A stretch of 64,000 bases of DNA from Sunxiuqinia sp965230765 (GCA_965230765.1 CBDDLR010000002.1:558001-622000); one strand, 5' to 3'. Numbered from the stretch's first letter, positions 34,484 through 43,890 are shown. Translations and numbers: made by a program. The notes: generated by a model not told the origin, from the sequence alone.

Positions 34484-36658
34484 GTGAGGCGCTTAGTTAT
34501 TTTTATACTATTCTTGTTTGTGTTGGGAGAACTCTCTGCACAACTTTCTTCGGGTGGTGAACCCATCGAATTTCCCCGATTAAAAAAGCTTTCCAGTAAA
34601 GTAATAGTCGATTTGCCTTATCTGGATAATGCTAAATTATTTCAGGCAAGTGCAGATGAAATGGAGGAAGGAAAATTAAAGCCTCTTCGATTCGCTGAGT
34701 CAATTCCAGTTTGTTTAAATACAGAAAATTCCGGTGAATGGATCACATATAATGACCATAAAATATGGACTGTTGAGATTCGTTCATCAGGTGCAAAATC
34801 GCTTAACCTTATATTTGATCATTACCATATTCCAGATAACGCACGCCTGTTTATTTATTCTGAAGATAAGGAACACCTGATTGGTGCGTTTACTTCAGAA
34901 AACAATAAATCATCTGGTATACTTGCCACAGTTCCTGTAAAAGGAGATCACATCATTGTTCAATATGAAGAACCATTTGATGCAGATTTTGATGGTGAAT
35001 TATCTATTGGAAATGTAAACCACGACTTTATTGGAGTTCTGAATTTAAAGGATTACCGTCGTCCTATTCGTATTTCAGGTTCTTGCAATGTGAATATAAA
35101 CTGTGATCATGTTCAAGCAAGAAAAATGGAAAGTAATGGTGTCGTTCGGTTATTAGTGAGTGGAGTAGAGCTTTGCACCGGAAACTTGCTAAATAATACT
35201 GCTGAAGATGGTACCCCATATATTTTAACTGCAGCACATTGTATTAAAAATGAAACACAAGCGAATGAAACCGTATTCCTTTTTAATTATGAGTCTCCTT
35301 ATTGTGGCGAGATTGATGGAGATGCCAGTCGCTCAATTGCTGGGAGTGAATTGAAAGCTAGAGCAGATAACCTTGATTTTAGTTTTGTTGAAATGAGTAT
35401 TGTACCCCCTCCTGATTATCACCCTTATTATTTGGGGTGGGACAGGAGTTCAAACTTACCTGATTCAAGTGTGTGTATTCATCATCCTCTTGGAGATGTA
35501 AAAAAAATTGCAATTGATTCCCATAGCCCATTAATTAAAACTTATGAAGATTATGAAAAAGATGCTTTTCTTTATATTGGAAACTGGGAGCAAGGAACTA
35601 CTGAGAGAGGTTCTTCTGGTGCATGTTTATTAAATCAGGATGGTCGTTTCATTGGTTCTTTAACTGGGGGGGCAGCAAACTGTGCCAATTCCGTTAGAGA
35701 TTACTTCTCATGGTTTCGAATATCTTGGAATTATTATGCTGATCCTGCAAAAAGCCTGAAAACATGGCTTGATCCTGAGAACAAGACTTATGAAACATTA
35801 GATGGGACTTCTTTCTATTCAGGGACTGAATTATGTGGTGCTTATACGAATTTTATTGATGATGATACCCACGAAGCTACTGAGATTGTAGAAGGTCAAT
35901 TAAACAAAGGTTTTTGGAGTGGCAACAATGATTATGGATTTGTTAATTTTGCTGAGAAGTTTGAACAGAAGTCAAGTGTTGATGTATCTGGAGTAGCTAT
36001 TGGTGTTGCTAAGTCTTACGCGCATAATTCAAATTCCACAATTAAAATTCTGGTATATAATGGTACTGGAATTCCTACAGAACTGGTTTATGAACAGGAA
36101 TTCTCTTTAGGGAAAGTAGATGAGGGGGTAATGAATTATTTTGAGTTTGATCAATTTGTTACTGTTCATAGAAATTTCTTTATTGCTTATTCTTTAGAGT
36201 TTTCTCAGCCTCAGGATACTTTTGTAGTATATATGGCAGATAGAGAGGAAGTTGATCCTCGAAACACCTTCTTTATCAAGGATGGGGGTAATTGGTATTC
36301 TTATCCACAAAAGTCAAACTTAAATAAAGGATCTGCTTTGTTAATGGAAGTTGTTGTGTGTAATGTCGATTCTACAACCACTAATCCCGATTTGAAAAGT
36401 GAAGAATTAGACTTTGAGGCATTCCCAAATCCTGTAAATGCTGATAACTCAAAGTTTTTGTTGAATTTCAAAACAAATATTAATCCAACTAAAGTTTCCA
36501 TTTACGATTTAACAGGAAGCCTTGTTTCTAATGATTATGAGCAGCCAGCCAGCAAATGGTTGAGTATTGATTTTACAGGGTTTAAAACCGGAACCTATTT
36601 TATTCAAATAGAGACCCCGGAGAAAATATACAAAACAAAGGTGCTTAATTTGCAATAG
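34484..36658 (+). CDS. Secreted trypsin-like serine protease with T9SS tail
   Basis: A 724-residue exported protease with a signal peptide (about 1-22, ending ELSAQ). The chymotrypsin-like domain has the catalytic triad in TAAHCIKN (His), NLDFSFVEM (Asp) and RGSSGACLL (Ser), like lysyl endopeptidase-type enzymes. After a central beta domain, the last 80 residues (FPNPVNADNSKF to IYKTKVLNLQ) are a type A type IX secretion signal, so the protein should be secreted or anchored on the surface. The start is GTG 34484, with AAGG 6 bases ahead. Confidence 0.88.
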   Translation: MRRLVIFILFLFVLGELSAQLSSGGEPIEFPRLKKLSSKVIVDLPYLDNAKLFQASADEMEEGKLKPLRFAESIPVCLNTENSGEWITYNDHKIWTVEIRSSGAKSLNLIFDHYHIPDNARLFIYSEDKEHLIGAFTSENNKSSGILATVPVKGDHIIVQYEEPFDADFDGELSIGNVNHDFIGVLNLKDYRRPIRISGSCNVNINCDHVQARKMESNGVVRLLVSGVELCTGNLLNNTAEDGTPYILTAAHCIKNETQANETVFLFNYESPYCGEIDGDASRSIAGSELKARADNLDFSFVEMSIVPPPDYHPYYLGWDRSSNLPDSSVCIHHPLGDVKKIAIDSHSPLIKTYEDYEKDAFLYIGNWEQGTTERGSSGACLLNQDGRFIGSLTGGAANCANSVRDYFSWFRISWNYYADPAKSLKTWLDPENKTYETLDGTSFYSGTELCGAYTNFIDDDTHEATEIVEGQLNKGFWSGNNDYGFVNFAEKFEQKSSVDVSGVAIGVAKSYAHNSNSTIKILVYNGTGIPTELVYEQEFSLGKVDEGVMNYFEFDQFVTVHRNFFIAYSLEFSQPQDTFVVYMADREEVDPRNTFFIKDGGNWYSYPQKSNLNKGSALLMEVVVCNVDSTTTNPDLKSEELDFEAFPNPVNADNSKFLLNFKTNINPTKVSIYDLTGSLVSNDYEQPASKWLSIDFTGFKTGTYFIQIETPEKIYKTKVLNLQ

Positions 36659-36664
36659 TAAATT

Positions 36665-37531
36665 TTATAGCATATCAGCAATCCTCGACAAATCTTCTAC
36701 TTTATTTTGGTAACCAAGCGAACTGTAACATTCAATCAAACTTTCCAATAGTTTCTTTACAATCACTTTGTCTTCGCATGGCTCGTAGTTTGCCTCATCA
36801 ATTGCTTGCTGGTTTCTTTTATTGAAACGTTCCAGGTCTTTTCGACTGATGATTGCCCCTTTGTTTGAAGGGTTGATATAAAAAAGTACGTCTGATAAGT
36901 AATTATCCCCGTGGGCTTTTTTAGCTACATCAGCATCAATGTAGGCTAAAAGCGGGTTTTTGGGAAAATCAACAAAATAGATTGGGAATCCCAGTTCGCG
37001 CGCAATCAGGGCATACAAAATGGCGATGGAAACGGTATTGCCTTTTTTTGTTTCAAGGATTTGATTCAGGTAGCAGTTCTGTGGCGAAAGTACATTTTTT
37101 AAGTTTACAGAAAACTTGTTGACATCGTAAAAAATGTGGTTCAGTACCGTCACTTTCTCCAGCGAAGTAAGTTTGTTGCTAATCTCCAACCACACGTCAC
37201 TGCTGATTTTCCGGATTTTATTTTTAACACTTTTAAGCTTTAGGTCGGGGTATTGGTAACTTGTTAACAAGAAAAATCCTTCGAACAAATCAACATCCTC
37301 TGCTTTTGACCAGTTTTTTATTCTTTTTCTGGTGTCGTTGTATTGAATTTGCTGAATCAGGTTTTCAATCCTACTCTGGATCATTTCATCCAGGCTGGTT
37401 TCCCATATTTGCTCCAGCTGGTTGACTATTTTAGGATCTTCAGAAAGAATTTCTTTTTCAACCATTTGAAACACAGTCTCGTCCGGATCGTCGAGCAATG
37501 CAATTAGCGCGTGTAACTTATCGTTTTCCAT
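36665..37531 (-). CDS. SirB1-like transglutaminase-fold protein
   Basis: A 288-residue protein. The N-terminal third is helical. The core from about 120 to 215 matches the SirB1/transglutaminase-like domain (FYDVNKFSVNLKN, CYLNQILETKKGNTVSIAILYALIARELGFPIYFVDFP), where many relatives read RxGxPISLxxLY. A classical Cys-His-Asp triad is not evident. Function is unknown; it is 13 bases downstream of the nucleoside phosphorylase gene and probably co-transcribed with it. Confidence 0.8.
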   Translation of the reverse strand: MENDKLHALIALLDDPDETVFQMVEKEILSEDPKIVNQLEQIWETSLDEMIQSRIENLIQQIQYNDTRKRIKNWSKAEDVDLFEGFFLLTSYQYPDLKLKSVKNKIRKISSDVWLEISNKLTSLEKVTVLNHIFYDVNKFSVNLKNVLSPQNCYLNQILETKKGNTVSIAILYALIARELGFPIYFVDFPKNPLLAYIDADVAKKAHGDNYLSDVLFYINPSNKGAIISRKDLERFNKRNQQAIDEANYEPCEDKVIVKKLLESLIECYSSLGYQNKVEDLSRIADML

Positions 37532-37544
37532 GTCCCCTTATATC

Positions 37545-38414
37545 TTATTTCGTCAGTTTTTCAAGCACTAGCTTTATCAGTTTTTCCATGTATGGTTTAT
37601 AGCTTTCGTTTGCTTCCTTTTTCATTCGGTTTGCAATAATCAAGCAAACAGTCAACGCATTATGTCCAAGTAAGGCTGAGAGTCCACATATCGCAGAGCA
37701 CTCCATTTCATAGTTTGTAATGCGATAATTGTTGTAGCGAAAGCTTTCAATTTTATTGTTGATTTCAGGATCAGCAAGACCAAGGCGAATTACACGTCCC
37801 TGCGGGCCATAAAAACCGGGAGCAGAAATTGTTATTCCTGAACGAAATTCATCCTCTTGAAATTTCTTAAGCAAATCATTGGAACAATCGACAACGTAAG
37901 GGGAGGTGAGTTGCCGGTTCCATTTTGTATGATTTTTGAAGGCTTCTTCCAAATTAAGATCGCTTACATGGTCCCTGTTGGCATAAAAATTTAAAAGACC
38001 ATCGAAGCCAATGGCTTTTTCAGAAACCACAAATGAGTTTACCCCCAAATCTTCTTGTAGTCCACCGCTGGTGCCAATTCGAACCAGGTTGAGGCTTTTT
38101 TTTTCTTTTTTTACCTGCCTGGTATTTAAGTCAACATTCACCAACGCATCCAACTCGTTAACAACAATGTCAATATTATCAGTTCCAATACCTGTGGAAA
38201 TAACTGTTATCCGTAGACCATTATATTTGCCGGTAATCGTGTAAAACTCGCGGTTGTTTACTGAAAATTCTATTTCTGAAAAATAACTGGAGATTAATTT
38301 TACGCGGGCAGGGTCTCCTACCAGGATCACATTATCGGCAATGTGCTCAGGTTTTAAATGAAGATGGAAAATGCTTCCATCGGGATTAATGATAAGCTCT
38401 GATGGCCCAATCAT
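37545..38414 (-). CDS. Nucleoside phosphorylase (uridine phosphorylase-like)
   Basis: A PNP_UDP_1 enzyme that cleaves nucleosides with phosphate. VILVGDPARV, ISTGIGTDNIDIV, LVRIGTSGGLQ and the ribose-binding YEMECSAICGL are visible. I favour ATG 38414 (289 residues, MIGPSELIINPDGS): the -7 box TAGATTTG at 38438-38445 puts the transcript start near 38431, downstream of the more upstream ATG at 38435. If that box is not used, ATG 38435 adds seven residues. The next gene in the operon is the SirB1-like one. Confidence 0.88.
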   Translation of the reverse strand: MIGPSELIINPDGSIFHLHLKPEHIADNVILVGDPARVKLISSYFSEIEFSVNNREFYTITGKYNGLRITVISTGIGTDNIDIVVNELDALVNVDLNTRQVKKEKKSLNLVRIGTSGGLQEDLGVNSFVVSEKAIGFDGLLNFYANRDHVSDLNLEEAFKNHTKWNRQLTSPYVVDCSNDLLKKFQEDEFRSGITISAPGFYGPQGRVIRLGLADPEINNKIESFRYNNYRITNYEMECSAICGLSALLGHNALTVCLIIANRMKKEANESYKPYMEKLIKLVLEKLTK

Positions 38415-38437
38415 ACTGTTGCTGTTTTCTAACATTT

Positions 38438-38445
38438 CAAATCTA
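38438..38445 (-). promoter_or_regulatory. -7 promoter box that decides the phosphorylase start
   Basis: Minus-strand TAGATTTG matches TANNTTTG and lies only 2 bases from the ATG at 38435. If active it excludes that ATG and points to ATG 38414. Confidence 0.45.
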
Positions 38446-38586
38446 TGTAATTTTTTATACAAAAAAAATCTCTTTGATTTATGAATCAGCCTGTTTGCTA
38501 ATCAAAAGCCTGATTTTGTTCAAATATTGATGGTTTGCAGTTAAAATCCGTTATTTTTACCCTTAAATCATTTAAAAACGTACAAG

Positions 38587-39405
38587 ATGGAATTTAATTT
38601 TAAAAGGTCATACTTAATTATTGCAGGTGTTGTTTTTGTTATTTTATTATTCTTTGGAAGCAGCATGTTTGTAACTCTCCAACCGGGTGAGCGTGGTGTT
38701 ATTTTTCGCAAATTCACATCTGGTCTTGATAAAGAACATATTTTTCAGCCTGGATTTCATATTATCGCCCCCTGGAACGATATTTATATTTATGATGTAA
38801 AGGAACAACAACGGGAAGAAACGATGGACGTTTTGGATAAAAACGGGCTTTCAATTAATGTTGATGTTTCGGTTCGTTTTAACCCAATTTATGGGAAAAT
38901 TGGTTACCTGCACGAAATTTTCGGGATTCGTTACATCGACCAGCTTATTACCCCAGAGGTTCGTTCTTCCGTGCGCCAGGTTGCTGGGCGTTATACTGCA
39001 GAAGAAATTTATTCGACCAAACGTAGTGAAGTAGAAGCATCCATTATTACTGAAACGAAAGAGATTTTAGCACAAAACAACATTGATATGCGTGCTCTGC
39101 TGATTCGTTCCATCAACCTACCAGATCAGATTCGTATTGCAATTGAAAATAAGTTGAAGCAGGAGCAGGAAGCTTTGGCTTACCAATTCCGTTTAGACAG
39201 GGAAAAAAGTGAGGCCGACCGTAAGCGTATTGAAGCACAGGGTATTGCTGATTATAATAAGATTATTAGTGCCAGTTTGACCACAAATATCCTCAAACAA
39301 AAAGGTATTGATGCTACATTAGAACTCTCTCAATCATCTAATGCGAAAGTGGTGGTTGTAGGTAGCGGAAAAGATGGTTTGCCATTAATACTTGGCAACA
39401 ACTAA
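38587..39405 (+). CDS. Prohibitin-family (SPFH/Band 7) membrane protein
   Basis: A 272-residue protein with one N-terminal membrane anchor (about 9-28) and an SPFH domain: VTLQPGERGVIFRKF, FQPGFHIIAPW, VSVRFNPIYGKIGYLHEIFG. A helical coiled-coil region of about 60 residues follows (KLKQEQEALAYQFRLDREKSEADRKRI split over about 190-230). Such proteins form membrane ring assemblies and in bacteria often hold proteases such as FtsH. The short Gly-rich C terminus is usual. It has its own terminator. Confidence 0.9.
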   Translation: MEFNFKRSYLIIAGVVFVILLFFGSSMFVTLQPGERGVIFRKFTSGLDKEHIFQPGFHIIAPWNDIYIYDVKEQQREETMDVLDKNGLSINVDVSVRFNPIYGKIGYLHEIFGIRYIDQLITPEVRSSVRQVAGRYTAEEIYSTKRSEVEASIITETKEILAQNNIDMRALLIRSINLPDQIRIAIENKLKQEQEALAYQFRLDREKSEADRKRIEAQGIADYNKIISASLTTNILKQKGIDATLELSQSSNAKVVVVGSGKDGLPLILGNN

Positions 39406-39413
39406 AAAATAAT

Positions 39414-39447
39414 AACCGGTAGGCCAAAAGCTTGCCGGTTTCTTTTT
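39414..39447 (+). terminator. Terminator after the prohibitin-like gene
   Basis: AACCGGtaggc-caaaa-gcttgCCGGTT followed by TCTTTTT, nine bases after the stop. It precedes the thioesterase gene, which may still be reached by read-through because only 18 bases separate them. Confidence 0.75.
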
Positions 39448-39464
39448 GATAATATTTTCAGATT

Positions 39465-39947
39465 ATGCGTAAAATCCGAAATGTCCATCTGAATGATGAT
39501 CCGGAGCGATATCAATGCATCGGTTGTTCTCCCTTTAATCCGATAGGTCTAAAGCTTGAATTTTGGGACGATGGGGAAGGCTTGGTTTGTGAATGGGAAC
39601 CACGTCCTGAATTTATGGGCTGGGAAAATATCCTGCATGGAGGCATACAGGCAACTTTACTTGATGAGATTGCAGCATGGGTTGTTTATGTGAAATGTGA
39701 AACAGCGGGTGTTACTTCATCGATGACTGTCAACTACAAGAAACCAATTTTCACCAATAAAGGAAACTTGATTTTAAAAGGAAAGTTGATTGAGACAGAA
39801 CGAAGGTTTGCAATAATCAAAGCAGAAATATATAACTCGGAAGGGGTGTTGTGTTCAGAAGCAGAGGTGAAATATTTTATTTATCCGGAAAAAATAGCCC
39901 GGGAGAAATTTCATTATCCCGGAATTGGTGCTTTTTATGAAGAATAG
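39465..39947 (+). CDS. PaaI-type hotdog thioesterase
   Basis: A 160-residue single hotdog domain. The central helix HGGIQATLLDEIAAW carries the HGG and the catalytic acidic residue of the 4HBT/PaaI group, and the N-terminal CIGCSPFNPIGLKLEF is typical of the branch annotated as PaaI family. It should hydrolyse an acyl-CoA in the cytoplasm; the acyl group is unknown. Confidence 0.85.
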   Translation: MRKIRNVHLNDDPERYQCIGCSPFNPIGLKLEFWDDGEGLVCEWEPRPEFMGWENILHGGIQATLLDEIAAWVVYVKCETAGVTSSMTVNYKKPIFTNKGNLILKGKLIETERRFAIIKAEIYNSEGVLCSEAEVKYFIYPEKIAREKFHYPGIGAFYEE

Positions 39948-39950
39948 CTT

Positions 39951-40202
39951 TTACTCGAGATCGTCTTTAACATCAAACCAGGGAGCAATATCTTCGCTTG
40001 AGCCAGACTTGGTGTCAGCTTCTATTTCTTCGATATGAATATCAGGGGAAACCTTTACATCTTCTTCAGGAAGTACAATTTCTTTTTTAACGGAAAGGTT
40101 AAGACTATCGGCTTCCAACTTTTGATTGAGTTTTACCTGGTCGGTAATTTTTAATCCCAGAAGGTAGAAGATTGACGATGTTAAAATGACTGTAGTTTTC
40201 AT
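39951..40202 (-). CDS. Small exported hypothetical protein, 83 aa
   Basis: A short protein with a hydrophobic N-terminal segment (TTVILTSSIFYLLGLKI) and a very acidic C-terminal half (LPEEDVKVSPDIHIEEIEAD). It has no recognised domain. ATG 40202 is used; ATG 40223 adds seven residues. It may be a genuine small envelope protein, but the evidence is only the open frame and the signal-like start. Confidence 0.4.
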   Translation of the reverse strand: MKTTVILTSSIFYLLGLKITDQVKLNQKLEADSLNLSVKKEIVLPEEDVKVSPDIHIEEIEADTKSGSSEDIAPWFDVKDDLE

Positions 40203-40468
40203 GGTTGTTGTTATAAAGTTCATTAAAGGTAATCAATTCCCCAATCCGTTCAGCTTTTTATCGATCAACACTAAAAAATCATCGGCAAATAAAACGTGCA
40301 ATACTACCAACAACTTCTTGTGACTACCTTAAGACATTTAATAAGACGAATTACCCTTAAAAAAATTACATTTTTCACTTAAAAAAACTGACTTTTGTTA
40401 GGTTGTTGTCTGTTGTGTGGTTTTATGTGTTTGCAATTCAGTGTGTTAGTGGAGGTTGTTAAAGTTAG

Positions 40469-41461
40469 TTAATCATGGTTTGGAAAGCTAATTCCCGCAT
40501 CTTCTCGTATCCTATCCAAAACTTCCATCAAATCAGCCGAAAGCGATAAAGGCATTTGTGGGCTTTCTGTTAGCCCTGCATCAAGGCACTCCATCACATG
40601 TGCTGCTTCTAAAAAATATCCTGCCCCTTCCATGTTTTCAAACTTAACAGAAGTTTCGTTTACATCTCCTTCTTTCCAGATACTTAGCTTATTTGAATGA
40701 TGCCAGCGCTTGTTTAGGCGTAAATACCCATTTTCACACCAATACTCAGTTTGAATTGATGAATAGCAACTGAAACTGGATGAAAGATTGGCCATTTCAC
40801 CACCGGGATATTTGAAAATCATGCTAATCGTTTCTTCCGATCCTGTAAGGCTAAAATTCGTGAAGGTTTTGATCTCGCTTGGTTTGCCAAAGGCCATGAG
40901 TGATGCGAACACGGGATAAATGCCAATATCAAGCAAAGAACCACCACCAAGTTTAATATTGTACAAACGGTTGTTAGGGTCTTTGGGGCCATTAAAAGCA
41001 AAATCTGATCTCAACATTTTTACATCTCCCAATTCACCGGAATTTAAAATCTTCATCGCTTCAGTAAAGCTAGGTTGAAACCGGGTCCAAAATGCTTCCA
41101 TCAAAAAGGTTTGATTTTTTTGTGCCAGCTTTATCATTTCAGAAAGCTCTTTACTGTTTATTGCAATTGCTTTCTCGCAGAGCACAGCTTTTTTGTTTTC
41201 CAGGCAAAGCATCGTATGTTGAAAATGAAAGGAGTGGGGCGTTGCAATGTAAATGATGTCAACTGTTGGGTCACTGGCCAGCTCTTCGTAACTTCCGTAG
41301 GCTTTTTCAAAACCAAAATCTTTTGCGAAATTTTGAGCTTTACCAATGTCACGAGACGATACAGCATAAAGGTTTGCTTGATCTAAAAGTTTGAGGTCGG
41401 TGCAAAATTTGCTGGCAATTTTTCCACAGCCTAAAATTCCCCAGTTATATTTTTTGTTCAT
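40469..41461 (-). CDS. Gfo/Idh/MocA family oxidoreductase
   Basis: A 330-residue NAD(P)-dependent enzyme with WGILGCGKIASKF at the N terminus and the family's EKA (in LCEKAIAINS, replacing the more common EKP), then EAFWTRFQP and GGGSLLDIGIYPV with the active-site Asp and Tyr of the dihydrodiol dehydrogenase branch. Substrate is probably a sugar or inositol derivative. It has its own -7 promoter box. Confidence 0.9.
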   Translation of the reverse strand: MNKKYNWGILGCGKIASKFCTDLKLLDQANLYAVSSRDIGKAQNFAKDFGFEKAYGSYEELASDPTVDIIYIATPHSFHFQHTMLCLENKKAVLCEKAIAINSKELSEMIKLAQKNQTFLMEAFWTRFQPSFTEAMKILNSGELGDVKMLRSDFAFNGPKDPNNRLYNIKLGGGSLLDIGIYPVFASLMAFGKPSEIKTFTNFSLTGSEETISMIFKYPGGEMANLSSSFSCYSSIQTEYWCENGYLRLNKRWHHSNKLSIWKEGDVNETSVKFENMEGAGYFLEAAHVMECLDAGLTESPQMPLSLSADLMEVLDRIREDAGISFPNHD

Positions 41462-41480
41462 TTGTTTTAGTATTATATCT

Positions 41481-41488
41481 CAAAGATA
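41481..41488 (-). promoter_or_regulatory. -7 promoter box for the Gfo/Idh gene
   Basis: Minus-strand TATCTTTG matches TANNTTTG; predicted start near 41474, 13 bases before the ATG. Confidence 0.5.
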
Positions 41489-41645
41489 AAAAGTCTGGTG
41501 ATTGTCAGTAAGTTTTTTGCATAAATGACATGAAACAATGTTGAAAATTAAAACGTTAATAAGACAAGTTCTATTGAAATTTGACAAAAATGTTGTAATT
41601 TTTCAAGTAACGTAATGTCTTATTCCTAAACACAAATTCAAACAG

Positions 41646-43520
41646 ATGAAAACAACTATTTTGCTGCTTGCATTGGCTGTCATAGTCAGCTGTGTACCAA
41701 AAAAAGAAACCCCAAAACAAATTCAAAAGTATTCGATCGAACAATTCTACAAAAACACAAGTATTTTTGGAGGAAGTTTCTCTCCTGATGAATCCAAGTT
41801 ATTGCTAACAAGCAACGAGTCTGGTATCTACAACCTATATGCGTATCCGGTGGATGGTTCAGAACCAAATCAATTGACAAAATTTGAAGAACGTTCAGCT
41901 TTTGCAATTGGCTATTTCCCAGAAGATGAACGTTTCATATTTTCCAGTGATAACAATGGTGATGAAATCGACCATATTTTTATGCAGGAAGATACCACCA
42001 TTACCGACCTTACTCCATGGGAAGGTGCAAAATCCAGCTTTTATGGATGGGCGAGGGATAAGCAGTCGTTTTTCTTTACCTCGAACAAGCGCGATCAACG
42101 CTTTTTTGATTTGTATGAAATGCCTTTGAAAAGTATGGAGGCGGAATTGATCTATCAAAATGAAAACGGATACAGTATTGGCTCAATTTCAAAGAACAAA
42201 AGATATGTTGCTTTGGTGCAGTCATTAACAACTACCAACTCAGAGATGTATTTGTACGACAGGGAAACTAAAGAAACGAAACACATTTCTAAACACGAAG
42301 GAGATGCGAATTTTAACCCACAGTACTTCGACTTAAATAATGAATACCTATATTTTCTTTCTGATGAAGGTGGAGAGTTTACTTACCTTTCGAAATACCA
42401 TATTGAAAGTGGAGAAAAAGAAAAGGTGTGGAATGCAGACTGGGATGTTTGGTATGCTTATGAGTCGTACAATTCAAAGTACAGGGTAATTGGTGTAAAT
42501 GAGGATGCAAAAACAAAGGTTTATGTATTTGACCTGGAAAAAGGCGAAGATGTCGTGATGCCCGATTTTGCTGATGGCAATATCAGTTCTGTATCTATTT
42601 CCAGGAGTGAAGCTTTGATGAAAATGTCTGTTGGTTACTCTACCTCACCAAGCAATATCTATGTGTACGATCTAGAAAGTGAGAAATTGACCAAGATTAC
42701 AAACACACTGAACCCTGAAATCAACGAGAACGATTTAGTAGCAGGACAGGTAGTGCGATATCCTTCTTTTGATGGGTTGGAAATACCAGCTATTTTGTAC
42801 AAACCACATGTATCGGCTGGTGAAAAAGTACCTGCTTTGGTTTGGGTACATGGTGGTCCAGGTGGACAATCACGCGTGAGTTACTTCTCATTAATTCAGT
42901 ATTTGGTTAACCATGGGTATGCCATTATTGCTGTTAACAATCGTGGTTCAAGCGGCTATGGAAAAACATTTTACAAAATGGACGACCAAAAACATGGAGA
43001 TGTTGATTTAAAAGACTGTATATATGCCAAAAAATACCTTCAGGAAGCCGGATGGGTGGATGAAGAAAAGATTGGGATCATTGGCGGATCGTATGGTGGT
43101 TACATGGTAATGGCTGCCTTGTGTTTTACTCCTGAAGAATTTAATGTAGGTGTGAATATTTTTGGTGTGACCAACTGGTTGCGTACATTAAAATCTATCC
43201 CTCCTTATTGGGAATCATTCCGCAAGGCACTATATACTGAAATGGGTGATCCTTATACCGAAGACTCAGTAAGGCTTTATAACATTTCACCAGTTTTTCA
43301 TGCCGAAAAGGTTACAAAACCATTGATGGTGTTGCAAGGTGCAAACGATCCGCGTGTTCTTCAGATTGAATCAGATGAAATTGTTGAGCAAGTACAAGCA
43401 AATGGCATTCCGGTTGAATATGTTCTTTTTCCTGATGAAGGCCACGGATTTGTGAAGAAAGAAAATGAAATAAAAGGTTACGGACAAGTGTTAACTTTTC
43501 TTGATCAGTATTTGAGATAA
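41646..43520 (+). CDS. S9 family prolyl-oligopeptidase-like lipoprotein
   Basis: A 624-residue exported serine peptidase with a lipobox (VIVSC near residue 16). The N-terminal two-thirds is a beta-propeller (repeats around FSPDESKLLLTSNESG, LSDEGGEFTYLS). The alpha/beta-hydrolase domain from about 365 has HGGPGGQ, the nucleophile in GGSYGGY, the Asp in GANDPRV and the His in EGHGF. It should trim short peptides, many members cutting after proline or alanine, in the periplasm. It stands alone, with a terminator behind it. Confidence 0.92.
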   Translation: MKTTILLLALAVIVSCVPKKETPKQIQKYSIEQFYKNTSIFGGSFSPDESKLLLTSNESGIYNLYAYPVDGSEPNQLTKFEERSAFAIGYFPEDERFIFSSDNNGDEIDHIFMQEDTTITDLTPWEGAKSSFYGWARDKQSFFFTSNKRDQRFFDLYEMPLKSMEAELIYQNENGYSIGSISKNKRYVALVQSLTTTNSEMYLYDRETKETKHISKHEGDANFNPQYFDLNNEYLYFLSDEGGEFTYLSKYHIESGEKEKVWNADWDVWYAYESYNSKYRVIGVNEDAKTKVYVFDLEKGEDVVMPDFADGNISSVSISRSEALMKMSVGYSTSPSNIYVYDLESEKLTKITNTLNPEINENDLVAGQVVRYPSFDGLEIPAILYKPHVSAGEKVPALVWVHGGPGGQSRVSYFSLIQYLVNHGYAIIAVNNRGSSGYGKTFYKMDDQKHGDVDLKDCIYAKKYLQEAGWVDEEKIGIIGGSYGGYMVMAALCFTPEEFNVGVNIFGVTNWLRTLKSIPPYWESFRKALYTEMGDPYTEDSVRLYNISPVFHAEKVTKPLMVLQGANDPRVLQIESDEIVEQVQANGIPVEYVLFPDEGHGFVKKENEIKGYGQVLTFLDQYLR

Positions 43521-43544
43521 AAAAGCAAAACGATATCATTGCGA

Positions 43545-43576
43545 GGCTGTCAATCATTTGATTGATGGCCTTTTTT
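43545..43576 (+). terminator. Terminator after the S9 peptidase
   Basis: GGCtgTCAATCA-ttt-GATTGAtgGCC followed by TTTTTT, about 25 bases after the stop codon. Confidence 0.85.
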
Positions 43577-43658
43577 GTTTGGTGACCTAGCTGATCTCGA
43601 TAACTATCGGGAGAACTCAGACCCCAATAACTGTATTTTTAATATTTCAATTTAAAAC

Positions 43659-43690
43659 AAAAAAGAGCAGCTCTTGCGAACTGCTCTTTT
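43659..43690 (-). terminator. Duplicate tRNA-Lys terminator (outer copy)
   Basis: The minus-strand hairpin AAAAGAGCAG-ttcgcaagag-CTGCTCTTTT followed by T's is the same as the one next to tRNA-Lys and lies in the outer tandem copy. Confidence 0.75.
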
Positions 43691-43776
43691 CAACTTGGTG
43701 ACTCAGCTGATCCCGATAACTATCGGGAGAACTCAGTGCCCCCAATGATTGTATTTCCAATATTTCAATTTAAAAC

Positions 43777-43809
43777 AAAAAAAGAGCAGCTCTTGCGAAC
43801 TGCTCTTTT
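43777..43809 (-). terminator. tRNA-Lys terminator
   Basis: The minus-strand hairpin AAAAGAGCAG-ttcgcaagag-CTGCTCTTTTTTT lies 6 bases after the encoded CCA of tRNA-Lys. Confidence 0.85.
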
Positions 43810-43814
43810 CAACT

Positions 43815-43890
43815 TGGTGACTCAGCTGAGGTTCGAACTCAGGACCCCATCCTTAAAAGGGATGTGCTCTACCAACTGAGCTACTGAGTC
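43815..43890 (-). tRNA. tRNA-Lys (anticodon TTT)
   Basis: All arms pair on the minus strand: acceptor GACTCAG/CTGAGTC, D arm GCTC..GAGC, anticodon stem CATCC/GGATG with loop CTTTTAA, T arm CTGAG-TTCGAAC-CTCAG, discriminator A, and an encoded CCA (43815-43817). The mature body is 73 bases plus CCA. It is transcribed leftwards into its terminator and the tandem degenerate copies. Confidence 0.97.

Larger units (their letters stand above)
43581..43815 (-). repeat. Two tandem degenerate copies of the tRNA-Lys 3' end plus terminator
   Basis: Copies at 43581-43696 and 43697-43815 (116 and 119 bases) each begin, on the plus strand, with the same GGTGAC(C/T)(T/C)AGCTGA as the 3' end of tRNA-Lys, and end with the same terminator and CAACTT. 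In each, the T loop of the tRNA is replaced by the palindrome TCCCGATAACTATCGGGA (slightly changed in the outer copy). Only the T arm and acceptor 3' strand are copied, so these are not tRNA genes. They look like products of tandem duplication of the tail of the tRNA unit. Confidence 0.85.

Noticed and set aside
43581..43815. Extra tRNA genes beside tRNA-Lys
   Set aside because: Only the T arm and acceptor 3' strand are present, with the T loop replaced; there is no D arm or anticodon arm.
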